The translations under genes were made by a program, and so were the position numbers. From contig DAOPZC010000100.1 of the NCBI GenBank assembly GCA_035353175.1, positions 1 to 11,668 of the forward strand: a DNA stretch of 11,668 bases. The letters run 5' to 3'. Under the pieces are notes generated by a model. It had not been told where the DNA came from, made no database searches, and worked only from the letters and a program-made list of their open reading frames with translations. Position 1 is the stretch's first letter. Each line of letters opens with the position of its first letter. The stretch is from DAOPZC01 sp035353175 (lineage in GTDB: Bacteria > Verrucomicrobiota > Kiritimatiellia > RFP12 > UBA1067). Below, one piece after another: positions 1-9,100 of the stretch.

Positions 1-42
1 AAAATCCGCGTGTCGCCGGTTCGATCCCGGCCCTTGCCACCA
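1..42 (+). tRNA. tRNA-Phe (GAA), 3' half, cut by window start
   Basis: The sequence fits the 3' half of an elongator tRNA-Phe. Bases 1-4 are the end of the anticodon loop and 5-9 (TCCGC) the 3' anticodon stem. A five-base variable loop (GTGTC) follows, then the T stem GCCGG/CCGGC at 15-19 and 27-31 around the loop TTCGATC. The 3' acceptor strand CCTTGCC (32-38), discriminator A39 and an encoded CCA at 40-42 complete it. The window starts at tRNA base 35. The anticodon GAA is read by comparison with the copy at 11402, which is preceded by CTG, and with the usual bacterial tRNA-Phe pattern CTGAAAATCC. The 5' half lies outside the window. A T5 run follows the CCA. Confidence 0.85.
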
Positions 43-55
43 TTTTTATGCCCTG
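1..55 (+). repeat. left attachment site repeat (att copy in tRNA-Phe)
   Basis: Bases 1-55 recur as a direct repeat at 11402-11456 with two mismatches (positions 37 and 39 of this copy). The first 36 bases are identical. Identity continues 13 bp past the tRNA CCA end and stops at 55/56. Duplication of a tRNA 3' end is the standard scar left by tyrosine-recombinase islands and prophages. This copy belongs to the apparently functional tRNA, so the inserted DNA lies downstream of it. Confidence 0.8.
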
Positions 56-100
56 TGCCGGAAGCACTGAAAACGAATCCGGAATAACCTAAATTTCGGT

Positions 101-118
101 TCCGGTAGACTGCGGCAG
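101..118 (+). repeat. 18-bp terminal repeat, left copy
   Basis: An 18-bp sequence beginning TCCGGTAGACTGCGG is identical at 101-118 and 11271-11288 in the same orientation. It lies 46 bp inside the left attachment copy. It contains the octamer CCGGTAGA that recurs four times near the right end. A one-mismatch inverted octamer (CTGGTAGA on the minus strand) sits at 156-163. Bases 109-119 form a perfect palindrome ACTGC-G-GCAGT. The position suggests an integrase or excisionase arm-binding site, but that role is inferred. Confidence 0.55.
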
Positions 119-200
119 TGCCCAGGAAGTGGATTTTATACTTTCGGAGTAAAAGTCTACCAGGATTATTACGTGTGCCAGTCGTTGCTCTGATCATCGT

Positions 201-380
201 TCACGCCCCCTTCACTTCCGCGTTTTCTCCTTCGCCGGCTTCGGCTTGTTCCTGTTTGCGCCCATCGTCCCTGTATATCCGGAAACTCATCATCTGCTCG
301 GCGCGGTAGTCATCTGTGGGTGACAGTTGATTGAAAAAGGCGCGTCCGGGTATCTTTCTGGTACATGAAATGCAAGGAGG
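201..380 (-). pseudogene. possible 3' remnant of an unidentified protein gene
   Basis: A 59-codon minus-strand reading frame runs from just after an in-frame stop at 381-383 to a stop at 201-203, with no convincing start codon. Its C-terminal half has protein-like composition: a PTDDYRAEQMMSFRIYRDDG stretch, then a charged tail rich in E, K, Q and G. The overlapping minus-strand frames here are rich in P, S and H, as expected of non-coding reading. I do not recognise the family. It may be the tail of a gene whose front part was deleted, lying close to the left attachment site where an integrase or its neighbour would be expected, but it carries no recognisable tyrosine-recombinase motif. It could also be chance. 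Confidence 0.25.
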
Positions 381-845
381 TCAAACAACACCGGATGTGT
401 GTGAAAAACGTTACTAACCCACATGGAGCATGACAAGGGCTTTGTGTACGAGGCTTGCGAATTGAACAGAGGACTGAGGGCGGAGGTCGGCGGGGCAAGT
501 TCGAGAGTGCGTGAGTTCTGAAGTGCGAGAGTTTGGGACGGGGTGGGGGACAAGGCAGGGAGAATCGCGTTAGGTAGGGAGGCATGATAAGCAGGGTAAG
601 CCGGGGGGCGACCGCGAATATGAGGCGAATCGGGCGAATGTGGGGATAGACGGAAACGATTTTGTGCGAAGGCGAACAACAAACCTGCTAGCAGCAGTGT
701 TGATGCCCTTACCTGCAGCCGGGAACATGATGTCTCAACTGTCTCGGCATGAGGCTCAAACACCAGAATGAAGGATAGGAGATCAAGCCCTAATCCTAAA
801 TGCTGGATTCACGCCCCTCGCCCCCGAAGGTTAGTATCCCGTTCT
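381..845. other. non-coding stretch, no supported gene
   Basis: I see no supported gene in this stretch. A 157-codon minus frame (290-763) stays open but its composition (P, S, H, R, without hydrophobic periodicity) looks non-coding. The + strand is purine-rich around 460-620 (many GAG, GGCGG and GGGG runs). No clear intrinsic terminator for the oxidoreductase gene, which ends at 846 on the minus strand, is visible. Confidence 0.5.
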
Positions 846-2243
846 TCAGGGCAAGACAAACGACGGCGCGTCGTCAGGGGCCAGATAGGCGCCCACGGCG
901 CGCAGACGCGCGCGTAAAACAGGAACGGGAACATCTTTCGCGGCGCAACCCTGTTCCACGGCGAGGGCTGCGGCCATCCCTGCAGCCTGTCCCGTGATGT
1001 AGCAGCCGGGAATCACGCGGACGGACGCCTGCATCGCGTTGTCCGCGCCAATCGACCGTCCCGCCACAAAGACGTTTACGAGCCCTTTCGGAACAAGCGC
1101 GCCGTAGGGAATGCTGTAGGACGCGCCGGGGCCATGGCGCAAGCTGATCGCCTGCGCAAAAGCGGCCATGCCTTTCTTGTCCGCAGTCTCCGGATGGATG
1201 TCCACGGGATAGGAGTAGCGACCGATCTCATCCACGAACCGGCCCTTCGCATGGAACGCCTTGAACGTCAACGTCTTTTCGCAGCGAATGCGACGCGACG
1301 CGCGCACACCCAGATAGTCCGCCGTACGGATAAGCATCGCCTTCTCGCAGCCCGGCACGTAGCGGCGGTAGTAGTTCTCATACTCCGCCAGCAGGGTGCG
1401 TCCCTTTACCATCGCGTCGGTCAGTGCCTTCGCATCGCGATCATCCGTACCGAAGAGATGCCCCACGTTGCCAAAACCGATATTGACCTCGGGATAGTTC
1501 TGCATGATGCCCGGTAGACACGTATCGTACTGGCTCAAAACACCGTCCGCATGTCCTTTTGCGGCGAAATTACTGTCCTGCCTCTTCTTCTTGTCAAAGT
1601 CCACGCCACCCCAGATGCTGCAGAGCGTAGACGCCATCGGCACGCCCTGCGCGTTACCATAATCGCTCGCGGCACCCGCACGCACACAGAGGAATCCCGC
1701 GCCCGTGGCGTCCACGAACATCTGTGCGGCAATGGCGTGCGTGCCGGCGGGATCCGACACGATTGCATACTGGACTCGCCCCTGCTCCACAACCACGTCC
1801 GTCAGACGTGTATAGAACCGAAAGTCCGCCCCTGCCTTCGCCATCAATTTGTCGTAGAGACGCTTGATCTCCTCTGTCCGCAGATTGAATGTGACGCGCT
1901 GCGCATTGGGTGGATAGCCGAGTCCGTCGTAGATGCGCCGTCCAAACCCGCCTGCTAGAAAATGTTCACCGTCGGCGAAATTCATCAATTCCGCCACGCC
2001 CGCCAGCGTGCTCGCACCGCCAAAGGTGCCGGACTGCTCGACGAGCAGAACCTTTCTTCCTGCCTCGGCGCACGTTACGGCGGCGCTCACGCCAGCAGGG
2101 CCACCACCCACCACCAGCACGTCGACGCGCTGCTCCACGGGTATTTGCCGTGTCACGGAAATATTCTGTTCAACCGCACCCGCATATGCGACGAGCATCC
2201 CGATCCCGAACAGCACCGCCATCATTGTTCCTTTGCAGACCAT
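846..2243 (-). CDS. exported FAD-dependent oxidoreductase (FAD_oxidored family)
   Basis: A predicted 465-aa flavoprotein. The start at ATG 2243 is chosen because a strong Shine-Dalgarno AAGGAGG lies 8 nt upstream (2252-2258). The same frame stays open to 2651, but that extension is not protein-like. Residues 1-23 look like a Sec signal peptide (KGTMMAVLFGIGMLVAYAGA, then V), so the enzyme is probably periplasmic or secreted. The dinucleotide-binding motif VVGGGPAG is at 44-51, with the ribose-binding acidic residue at E69. The second FAD motif, VDATGAG (177-183), differs from the more usual DATGDG. An LGVRASRRI segment (311-319) and a C-terminal FAD-binding block (IPYGALVPKG, VFVAGRSIGADNAMQASVRV, TGQAAGMAAALA, 378-428) match this family, which is common in PVC bacteria beside carbohydrate-degrading genes. 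The substrate cannot be named. No partner gene overlaps it. Confidence 0.92.
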   Translation of the reverse strand: MVCKGTMMAVLFGIGMLVAYAGAVEQNISVTRQIPVEQRVDVLVVGGGPAGVSAAVTCAEAGRKVLLVEQSGTFGGASTLAGVAELMNFADGEHFLAGGFGRRIYDGLGYPPNAQRVTFNLRTEEIKRLYDKLMAKAGADFRFYTRLTDVVVEQGRVQYAIVSDPAGTHAIAAQMFVDATGAGFLCVRAGAASDYGNAQGVPMASTLCSIWGGVDFDKKKRQDSNFAAKGHADGVLSQYDTCLPGIMQNYPEVNIGFGNVGHLFGTDDRDAKALTDAMVKGRTLLAEYENYYRRYVPGCEKAMLIRTADYLGVRASRRIRCEKTLTFKAFHAKGRFVDEIGRYSYPVDIHPETADKKGMAAFAQAISLRHGPGASYSIPYGALVPKGLVNVFVAGRSIGADNAMQASVRVIPGCYITGQAAGMAAALAVEQGCAAKDVPVPVLRARLRAVGAYLAPDDAPSFVLP

Positions 2244-2251
2244 TTGTTTTG

Positions 2252-2258
2252 CCTCCTT
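2252..2258 (-). promoter_or_regulatory. strong ribosome binding site of the oxidoreductase gene
   Basis: On the minus strand AAGGAGG stands 8 nt before ATG 2243. It decides the start of the FAD oxidoreductase over the longer open frame that reaches 2651. Confidence 0.8.
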
Positions 2259-2280
2259 GAGCGGCTCCGATTCTGTTGAA

Positions 2281-2635
2281 GAAAGGTGCGATCCTGATAA
2301 CGTAAGATGTACAACGTACCTGAGTCTGCCTTGAGAACGAGCGTGTTGCCGTCCACAAGACGCAGTTTCGTCTCTCGGACCGTGGCAGGTGAAACGACAC
2401 AGGTCCAACGGGACACGTCGATTCCAGCAATCGTTCCAGCCGAAAACGAGCGTACATGTGCACACGTTGCATGCGAATGCGATGTCGATCGTGCCGCTCT
2501 CCGGCAGCCGAAGCGCGGCACCCGCCTCTGCACAAGCGCGTTCGTGACAACGCCATCCGCGTTCACACCGAACGTGAGCGCGCCGTCTGTGCGTTCCAAC
2601 GTACCGGCGAAGTCGGGTGAGATCGCCAGCAACAT
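2281..2635 (-). pseudogene. probable decayed coding remnant upstream of the oxidoreductase
   Basis: Protein-like stretches alternate between two minus-strand frames. Starting at ATG 2635 one frame reads MLLAISPDFAGTLERTDGAL, then FGVNADGVVTNALVQR. Near 2522 the sense-like reading moves to another frame (GAALRLPESGTIDIAFAC). Around 2440-2480 it returns to the first frame with VRETKLRLVDGNTLVLKADS, then GTLYILRYQ. The first frame never hits a stop, but its middle reads as R, S and H-rich noise, which suggests small frameshifting indels. The segments look like beta-sandwich sequence, such as the C-terminal region of a secreted carbohydrate-active enzyme; that is a guess. Alternatively it is a leader region with chance open frames. 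Confidence 0.3.
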
Positions 2636-2639
2636 TTCT

Positions 2640-2666
2640 GTTTTGGTTCACCGTGAACTGGACAAG
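2640..2666 (+). repeat. duplicated spacer element, copy A (with 13-bp palindrome)
   Basis: Twenty-seven bases recur at 2885-2911 with a single C/T difference. Inside both copies is a perfect palindrome GTTCAC-C-GTGAAC (2646-2658 here). Two further shared pieces lie close by: CTGTTAAGCG at 2676-2685 and CGCGGACTGTCGA at 2736-2748. The order and spacing of these pieces differ from copy B. The palindrome has the form of an operator half-site pair, but no regulator gene is in the window. Confidence 0.6.
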
Positions 2667-2884
2667 CGGCTTGTTCTGTTAAGCGATTCGGGGCACATCC
2701 CCAGCCTCAGATTGCTTTGAGTCTAACACTCAGGCCGCGGACTGTCGAGCCCGAGCCCGGCGTTTCCGCGCCTCCGTCTCAGACGGTGCGGTCGCGGCAA
2801 ACATTTTTCATCGATTAGCGTTAAGAAAAATGGCGGCCGCTCCCATTCGCGAGGATTCGCGGGAAAACAATACGCCTGTTAAGC
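2667..2884. other. spacer with inverted repeats, no gene
   Basis: I see no coding sequence here. Two inverted repeats stand out: CCGTCT-C-AGACGG at 2774-2786 (perfect) and CATTTTTC / GAAAAATG at 2802-2809 and 2825-2832 with a 15-base loop. Neither is followed by the T-run expected of an intrinsic terminator on the minus strand. Confidence 0.5.
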
Positions 2885-2911
2885 GTTTTGGTTCACCGTG
2901 AACTGGATAAG
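2885..2911 (+). repeat. duplicated spacer element, copy B (with 13-bp palindrome)
   Basis: This is the second copy of the 27-bp element at 2640-2666, one base different. Its palindrome is at 2891-2903. It abuts CTGTTAAGCG (2876-2885) directly, whereas in copy A that block lies on the other side. The CGCGGACTGTCGA block is at 2951-2963. The shuffled order suggests rearrangement or independent insertion of modules rather than one simple tandem duplication. Confidence 0.6.
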
Positions 2912-3152
2912 TCCAGCATCATGAACGCCGGACGCCCTGCCGGATCCGGTCGCGGACTGTCGAAAACCGCGGTCGCCTAATTCCGTCCGAAGCAAAACAC
3001 GGGATAATATGTGTGAGGGAAGATTTTTGGCGATAGGTCGTGACGGCGATACGAAGATCACCGGAGAAAAGCCCTTAACTCCCTCCCATGCGTTTCAACT
3101 GCGCACGGCAAGACTGGAAAGTAGCTCCGCTAACACAACGGTTATTTGAGTC
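2912..3152. other. 3' spacer of the giant gene, no gene seen
   Basis: The region downstream of the giant minus-strand gene holds no supported ORF. A 60-codon minus frame (2879-3061) has no homology I can recognise. CGCGG...CCGCG (2951-2971) could form a small hairpin. No convincing terminator is visible. Confidence 0.45.
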
Positions 3153-6100
3153 TTAGTGCAGCAGTAGAATCGTTCCGGAGGGGTGAAGCATGAACAGCGC
3201 GTTGCCCTGCTTGACAAGCCGCCATTTGTCGGGCAGGACGCTGGCATCGGGCGTTCCCGTGAGTGCACCTTCCGCCTGCAGCAGCAGGTACTGTGCATTG
3301 ATCTGCAGTTCGGAGGGGTTGTTGACGGTGACGCGCAGCCCCGTCACGTCAAGCGCTCCGGATGAGACGACCCGGTCACTCGTTTCGCCGGGGCCGACAT
3401 CCGCGCGGTATGTCACCGCGCCGTCGAACGCGATGCCTGCCAGCGTCATGACGCCGAGTGCGCCGTCACCGCCGGGCGACAGCACCGTGTTCCCGCCGCT
3501 GAGCACGCCGTTCGCGAGCGTGCCCGCGCCGCGAAGGGTATCGAGGGCGAAGGGCTGGCCGCCCAGGTCAAGAGTCGCACCGGCAGCGATGTCCCACACC
3601 ACATCGGCAAACACGCCGCCGGCTGACTCGTCGGCGCGGGTGGTGAGCAGCGAGCCGTCGCCCGGATCCGTGAGCACGCGATAGTCGGCGGGGTTGGTCG
3701 AGTCGACCACCGTCGAATAGCAGAGACCGCCCGGCAGCCCGCTCTGTGCGGGGCCGACATTGCCGGAGCCGTCGCTGTAGCGGATCTCGATGGCATGGGG
3801 ACCGGGCGAGAGGGTCACGCTCTTGCGCGTCCAGCCGCTGTTGATGTTGTGGACGATCTCCTGCCCGTTGATCATCAGCCAGGCGTGATCGTCGAAACTG
3901 GCCGCAAACGTCCAGGTGACGTCCGCCGCAGTGCGGTTCCAGAGATAGCCGGTGTAGATCCAGGTGTGGTTGTTGTTCGCCCAGAAGTCGGTGATGGCGG
4001 GATTGCCGCTCGTGGTGTTGTTCCCTAATGGGATATTGCCCGCGCGGGTGGTGAGCTGCACGGAGGTGCGCGGGTTGGGCGTGGTGGCGGTCCATGCCGA
4101 ACGGACCATGCCCTCGTAGAGTCCGGCGAAGGGCATGTCGAGGCGCAGCGTGCCCTCGGCGACGGTGGCGACGGCGGGTGCCGGCGGGGGCTGGGTGCCG
4201 GGCGCGACATCACGCGTGAATATGTAGAGCCGGCGGCGGCTGTAACTGCTGCCGTTGCTGGCGAAGGTCCAGTCCGGCGCGCTGCCCGACACGTTCCGGT
4301 TGCCGATACCGATGCCGAGCGTGTTGTTGCCTGAACCGAAGTTGCTGAGGGCGAGCAACGTGGTGCCGTCCCCGGCGTTGTGGAGCTGCATGGAGCCGTG
4401 GCCGGCGACGGCCGCAGGGGCGTCGCTCATGCTGTCGCCAAAATCGTACCCCGTGTTGTTGGTGGCGGACGAGGCACCGATCCCGAGCGCGTCGGACTGG
4501 CCGTAGTTGTTGGGCCAGAACTCAATGTTGCCCGCCTGGCTCGCGGTGACCGCGTTGATGCCGGCGACGTTGGAGCGGACGTCCATGTTGGCAAGCCGCC
4601 GTTGCATGACGATTTTTTTAGCGGCGGTGGGATAGCCGATCAAGCTGCGGTCGAGCGCGAGGGCATCGAAGGACACCCAGACCCAGTTCGTGACACCGGC
4701 GGTGACCAGCTCAAGGTAGTATGCCACGCGGTCGAAGGCGTTGCTGTTGGCAGCGCTGTTGTCGATGTCGTAGGGCGAGCCGCCGGAAGAGCCGTTGATG
4801 GTGCCGCCTGACACGGGAACGTCCGAGGCATACACCAGCGAATATTCGGCGGCCAGGGCGCCAACATTCGCGGCGACCTCCGGCGGGAGGGGCGCCGACG
4901 GCGGCAGCGGGGCGGCCTGCCTGAGGTCGGCCGTGAGCAGCGAACCGTCGCCGGGATCGGCAAGCAGGCGCAAGCCGAGCCCGTCGCCGGCGTCGTAGGT
5001 GAGCCCGCCCAGGCTGGTGATCGTAGCGTTGGGTCCGACGCCGCCCGTGCCGTCGCCGAAACGGATCTCGATGGCGTGCGGACCGGGCTTGTGGGTGTAG
5101 GTGGCGGTGGCGCCGCCGTTTCCTGTGTTCAAGACGAGCGTCTGGTCGATTTTGAGCATCACGTTATCGTCAAAGGTGCCGCGCCAGGTCCATGTAACGT
5201 TGGTGGCGGCGCGGTTCCAGAGATACCCGGAATAGATCCAGGTGTGGTTGTTGCCGACCCAGCTTCCGTTCGCATAGGCGCCGTTGCTGGCTGCGGGCCC
5301 GTTGCCGGCGCGTGTGGTGAGGACGACGGAGGTCTTGGGATTGGGCGAGAGGGTATCCCAGTTCTTGAAAAAGACCCCTTCCCAGAGGCCTGGCAAGGCG
5401 GCAGCGGGCGGCGCGGCGGCGGGCGTGAGCTGAAGATCGCTCGTGAGGAGAGCCTCTCCGGGGCCTTCTTTGCGCAGCGCCGTTGTGACCAGCCTGCCGC
5501 TGGAGATCCCGCCGGCGGTGATCGTGGCCTGGACGTTGGTGAGCGTCTGTCCCGCCAAGCTGAGGGTGCCGCCGTTGATCAGCAGGGCGCTCGCGGCCGG
5601 CAGAGCGGCCGGTATGGCGGCGATCAGGGTACCCTCTTTTACGGTGGTGAGACCGCGCCAGGTGTTCGTGCCGGACAGGGAGAGCGAGCCGGCTCCGCGC
5701 TTGGTGAGACCGCCGGCGGAGAGATCGGCGCCGATCGTCACGAGCCCGTTCGAGGCGATGTTCCGATAACCGCCGCCCAGCAGCTCGACGGTCGGAACGC
5801 CGGTATAGCCGATTCCAGGCGAGGTCATGCGGATGGCGGTGAGCGTTCCGGCCGCGCGGTCGATCTCGGCCACAGCGGTGGCGCCGCGCCCGCCGCCGCC
5901 GGTGATCTTCACCAGGGGCGGGGCGATATAGCCGGAGCCGGGGTAAGTGACGCGGATGCCGGTGACGCCGTAGCCGGTCGGAGCGTTGATCGCATTGGTG
6001 ATCGAGGGATCGAAGCCGGCCGTATCCAGCACCGCGCCGCCGCCGAAGACCGTCAGGTCGGGCAGGGTTACGCCGGCCGTAACGGCGAGCGGCACTGATG

Positions 6101-9100
6101 CCGCGGCGCGCAACGTGCCGCCGTTGAAATTGATGGCTGCGACGGCGGCGGCGGGGTTGTCGCGCATGCCCTTTCGCAAATACTGCGTCTGGAGGGTGCC
6201 GCCGTTGAGGTTGACCACGGAGATCGGGGAGCTGTTGCGGTCAGCCATGTTGACATACGCCGTTTTCACCAGCGCGTCACCCTCAAGGGTCAGCACGGAA
6301 TAGCCGTTCACATAACCGCCGTTGCCATCCCACTCCGCGAGCTGGAGGGGGGTGTTGCCCGTGTCGAGGGTGCCGCCGGTGATATGGAATAGGCCGGCGC
6401 CGCCGCGCGTAGCGAGGGTGCCGCCATAGTACGTGCCGACGACACCTGTTGCGGGGGTGGTCCCGTTGTTGAAGATAAATGAGCCGCCCGTCTGGTGCAG
6501 GATGCCGATTGCGGAGGTGGCGGAGCCGAGCTGCGTGTAGCCTTTGTTGGTGACCGTGCCGCCGTCGAGCCGGTAATAGCCGTAACCGCTTTGGCCCAGG
6601 CGGCCATCCCGGCCGGCGCCTCCGATGTTGTTGAACGTGCCGCCGGTCTGGTAGATGGCGCCGGCGCCGGAGGCGTTCTCTGCCACATAAAGCCTGCCCT
6701 GCAGAAAGGCGTTGTCCCGGATGTTGAGAATGCCGCGCGAATTGGCGACGTGGCCGGGGGAGACCGCCGAGGCAGGCTGTTGGTAACCGGTATCGGTGCC
6801 GATCACCTGCGTGTCGCCGGTGATGCTCAGCGTGCCGAGCGAGGCCGTCGAGCCGGTGTAGCCGGGAAAGAGATACGAGGTGCCGATGAGGTCGTACGTA
6901 CCGCCCGCGAGGACAAGCTCGCCATCGTACACACGGATGTGCCCGGGCGCGTTCACCGCGCCGGTGAGCGTCTGTGTCCTGGTCCCGTATTTCGAGAGGC
7001 CGAAACCCGAAAGATCGCCGTCGTAGGTCGCGTCGGCGTAATAGGGATCGAAACCGAGCGCTGCTGAATTCTGGGTGAAGATCGCGGTGGTGGCGATCGC
7101 GTCGACGTCCTCCGCAGCCCATGCGAGCGGCCACGTCGCGGTATCGTCCGCGTACCGCACGACCAGCGCGCCATTCTGGCGGACGTTGAGTTTGGCGGGG
7201 GTGGTGTCCGGCAGTGAACCGGCAGCGGCCGCGTAGAGCACGCCATTTGTGACTGTGGTGGTGCCTGCGTACGTGTTTTCGGGGTTCAGGAGGTAGGTCG
7301 TGCCGCGCGACTTGACGAGTCCGCCGGGGCCGGAGACGGGGCCGGAGATCGAACCGCTGCCGGCGCCGCCCAACAGCGCCTGGCCGCCCATCAGGGAGAC
7401 CGGGCCTTCCCAGACGTTCTCAGCGAGCGAGCTACTGCTGCGCGCCGAGAAGTGCGCGCCATCTTCGAGCGCGAGCGCCCAGCTTTGCGGAACGTACACG
7501 CGGTTGAGATCGATGTTGGCGCCGGTGCGCACGGTAAGGGTGTTCGCCGACGTCCCGCCGAGATCCGCGCTGTACTCCAGGCCCAGAGCGCCGCCCGCGA
7601 CGTCGATGGCGCCGCCCGTCACATCCGTGAGGCGGGAGTACGAGAGCAGAAATGCGCAGGGGCCGGCTTTGGTGAGCGTGTGGCCGGCCAGGTCAAGCGT
7701 GCCGTTTCGCAGGTTGAAACTGCCCTTGCCGATTTCAAAGGGGATGAGCGGCGTGGCCGCGGTGCCGCCGATCATGGCATCACCGCTGAGCGCGAGGCGC
7801 TGGAAGGCGTTCTGCTGCTGGGCATCGCTGTCGTTGCGGAGAGCCCCGAGACCATCAGGACCTGTCCCCGCGAAGGTGACGGGCTCTTTGATTGTGAGGG
7901 TATTGACGCTGGCATCTGCGAGGGCCAGCGCGGCACCCGGCGCGACGGTGGTGCCGTCGGCGACTGAACCGAGCGCGGCGGAGTCAGAGACATACAGCGA
8001 TCCCGCCTGCACGAGCGTAGGACCTGCATAAAGGTTTGCGCTCTGCAAACGAACCGATCCGCCCCCGCTTTTGACAAGGCCGCCCGTTCCGTGGACGGGA
8101 CCGAAGGTCTGGACAACACCATCGGGCGGCGTAAGGGTGAGCGCGCCGTCCAGCGTCGTCGAGCCGGTGAGGTTGACCGCTCCCGAGAGCGTCAGAGGCC
8201 CGATTCCTGTGCGGAGCAGAGAGGTCGGCAGTCCGTTGTCCGCGACGGCGGCGGCGACCGTAAATGCGGAGGCGCTGTTGTTGTTTTCAAGCACGAGTGT
8301 TGCCGCGCCGTCGGGCAGATCAGCGGCCGCGAGCAGCTCGTGGGTGAGCCCGTAAAAGCCGGACCACGGATTCGTCGTGACACTCAGGGAGGAGGATACG
8401 ATGGTGAGCTCAGTCGTGGCCGCGATGTAGCGGAAAATGATGACGGTCGGGAGGTTGTGATTCTTGTCGAAGGCGAACCGCGCGGCGGGTGCGGCGTCTG
8501 CAGAGGGATGGAAGGAGTAAAGCACGGTGCGCTCGGTCGTGCTGGCGAGACCATCCCAACTGCGCGTGTAGAGACGCAGTTCATACACCGCGCCGGGGAC
8601 GAGTCCGGTCAGTTTGACGGTTGTCGCGCGTGAGTCATAGAGCATGTCCTTGAGCAGGGCGCGAAGGCCGGTAGCGGACGCGGGGACGGTGTTCGTCCAA
8701 TCGCCGAAATTGTTGTGTTTAGACGTGGGGAGCCCCGACCAGCCGTAGGAGGTGCCCGACAGGGTGCCGGAGGCGGCTGTGACCTGCGTGAAGGCCACGC
8801 CGTTGACGGTGGCCACCGGCTGGTCGCCGAAATCAAGTGCGTGCGTGTAGGTCTTCGCGGAAGAGATGCCCGACGATGCATCGTCCGTCAGGGGCGCGGT
8901 GGTGACGGTGTTGAGCCCGGCGATATTGGTGACGGCGGACGATACGCCTGCGGCAGTCAGCATGCCGTTGGTGAGAGTCAGCGTTGCGCCCGCAGCCGAA
9001 AGGGCAAGCTGGTTGGCGGAGAGGGCACCGCCCGCGAGATCAACCGATGCCGCTGTATCCGGCTCTTCCTGTGAGAGTCCGCCGATCTCGGTCAGGGGCG

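Noticed and set aside
290..763. 157-codon minus-strand open frame
   Set aside because: The composition is dominated by P, S, H and L with no domain-like pattern and no ribosome binding site. It looks like chance openness in GC-rich non-coding DNA.
1511..1518. Another CCGGTAGA octamer inside the oxidoreductase gene
   Set aside because: It is a single isolated occurrence within coding sequence, without the 11-bp partner or terminal location of the others, so probably coincidence.
2244..2651. Upstream extension of the oxidoreductase frame to 601 aa
   Set aside because: The extra 136 residues are Cys- and Arg-rich and unlike the family. The strong ribosome binding site and signal peptide place the start at 2243.
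5076..6098. 340-codon + strand open frame, and other long frames opposite the giant gene (for example 9192-10136)
   Set aside because: They lie entirely antisense to a clearly coding repeat protein. Their G, A, R-rich translations mirror its codon bias.
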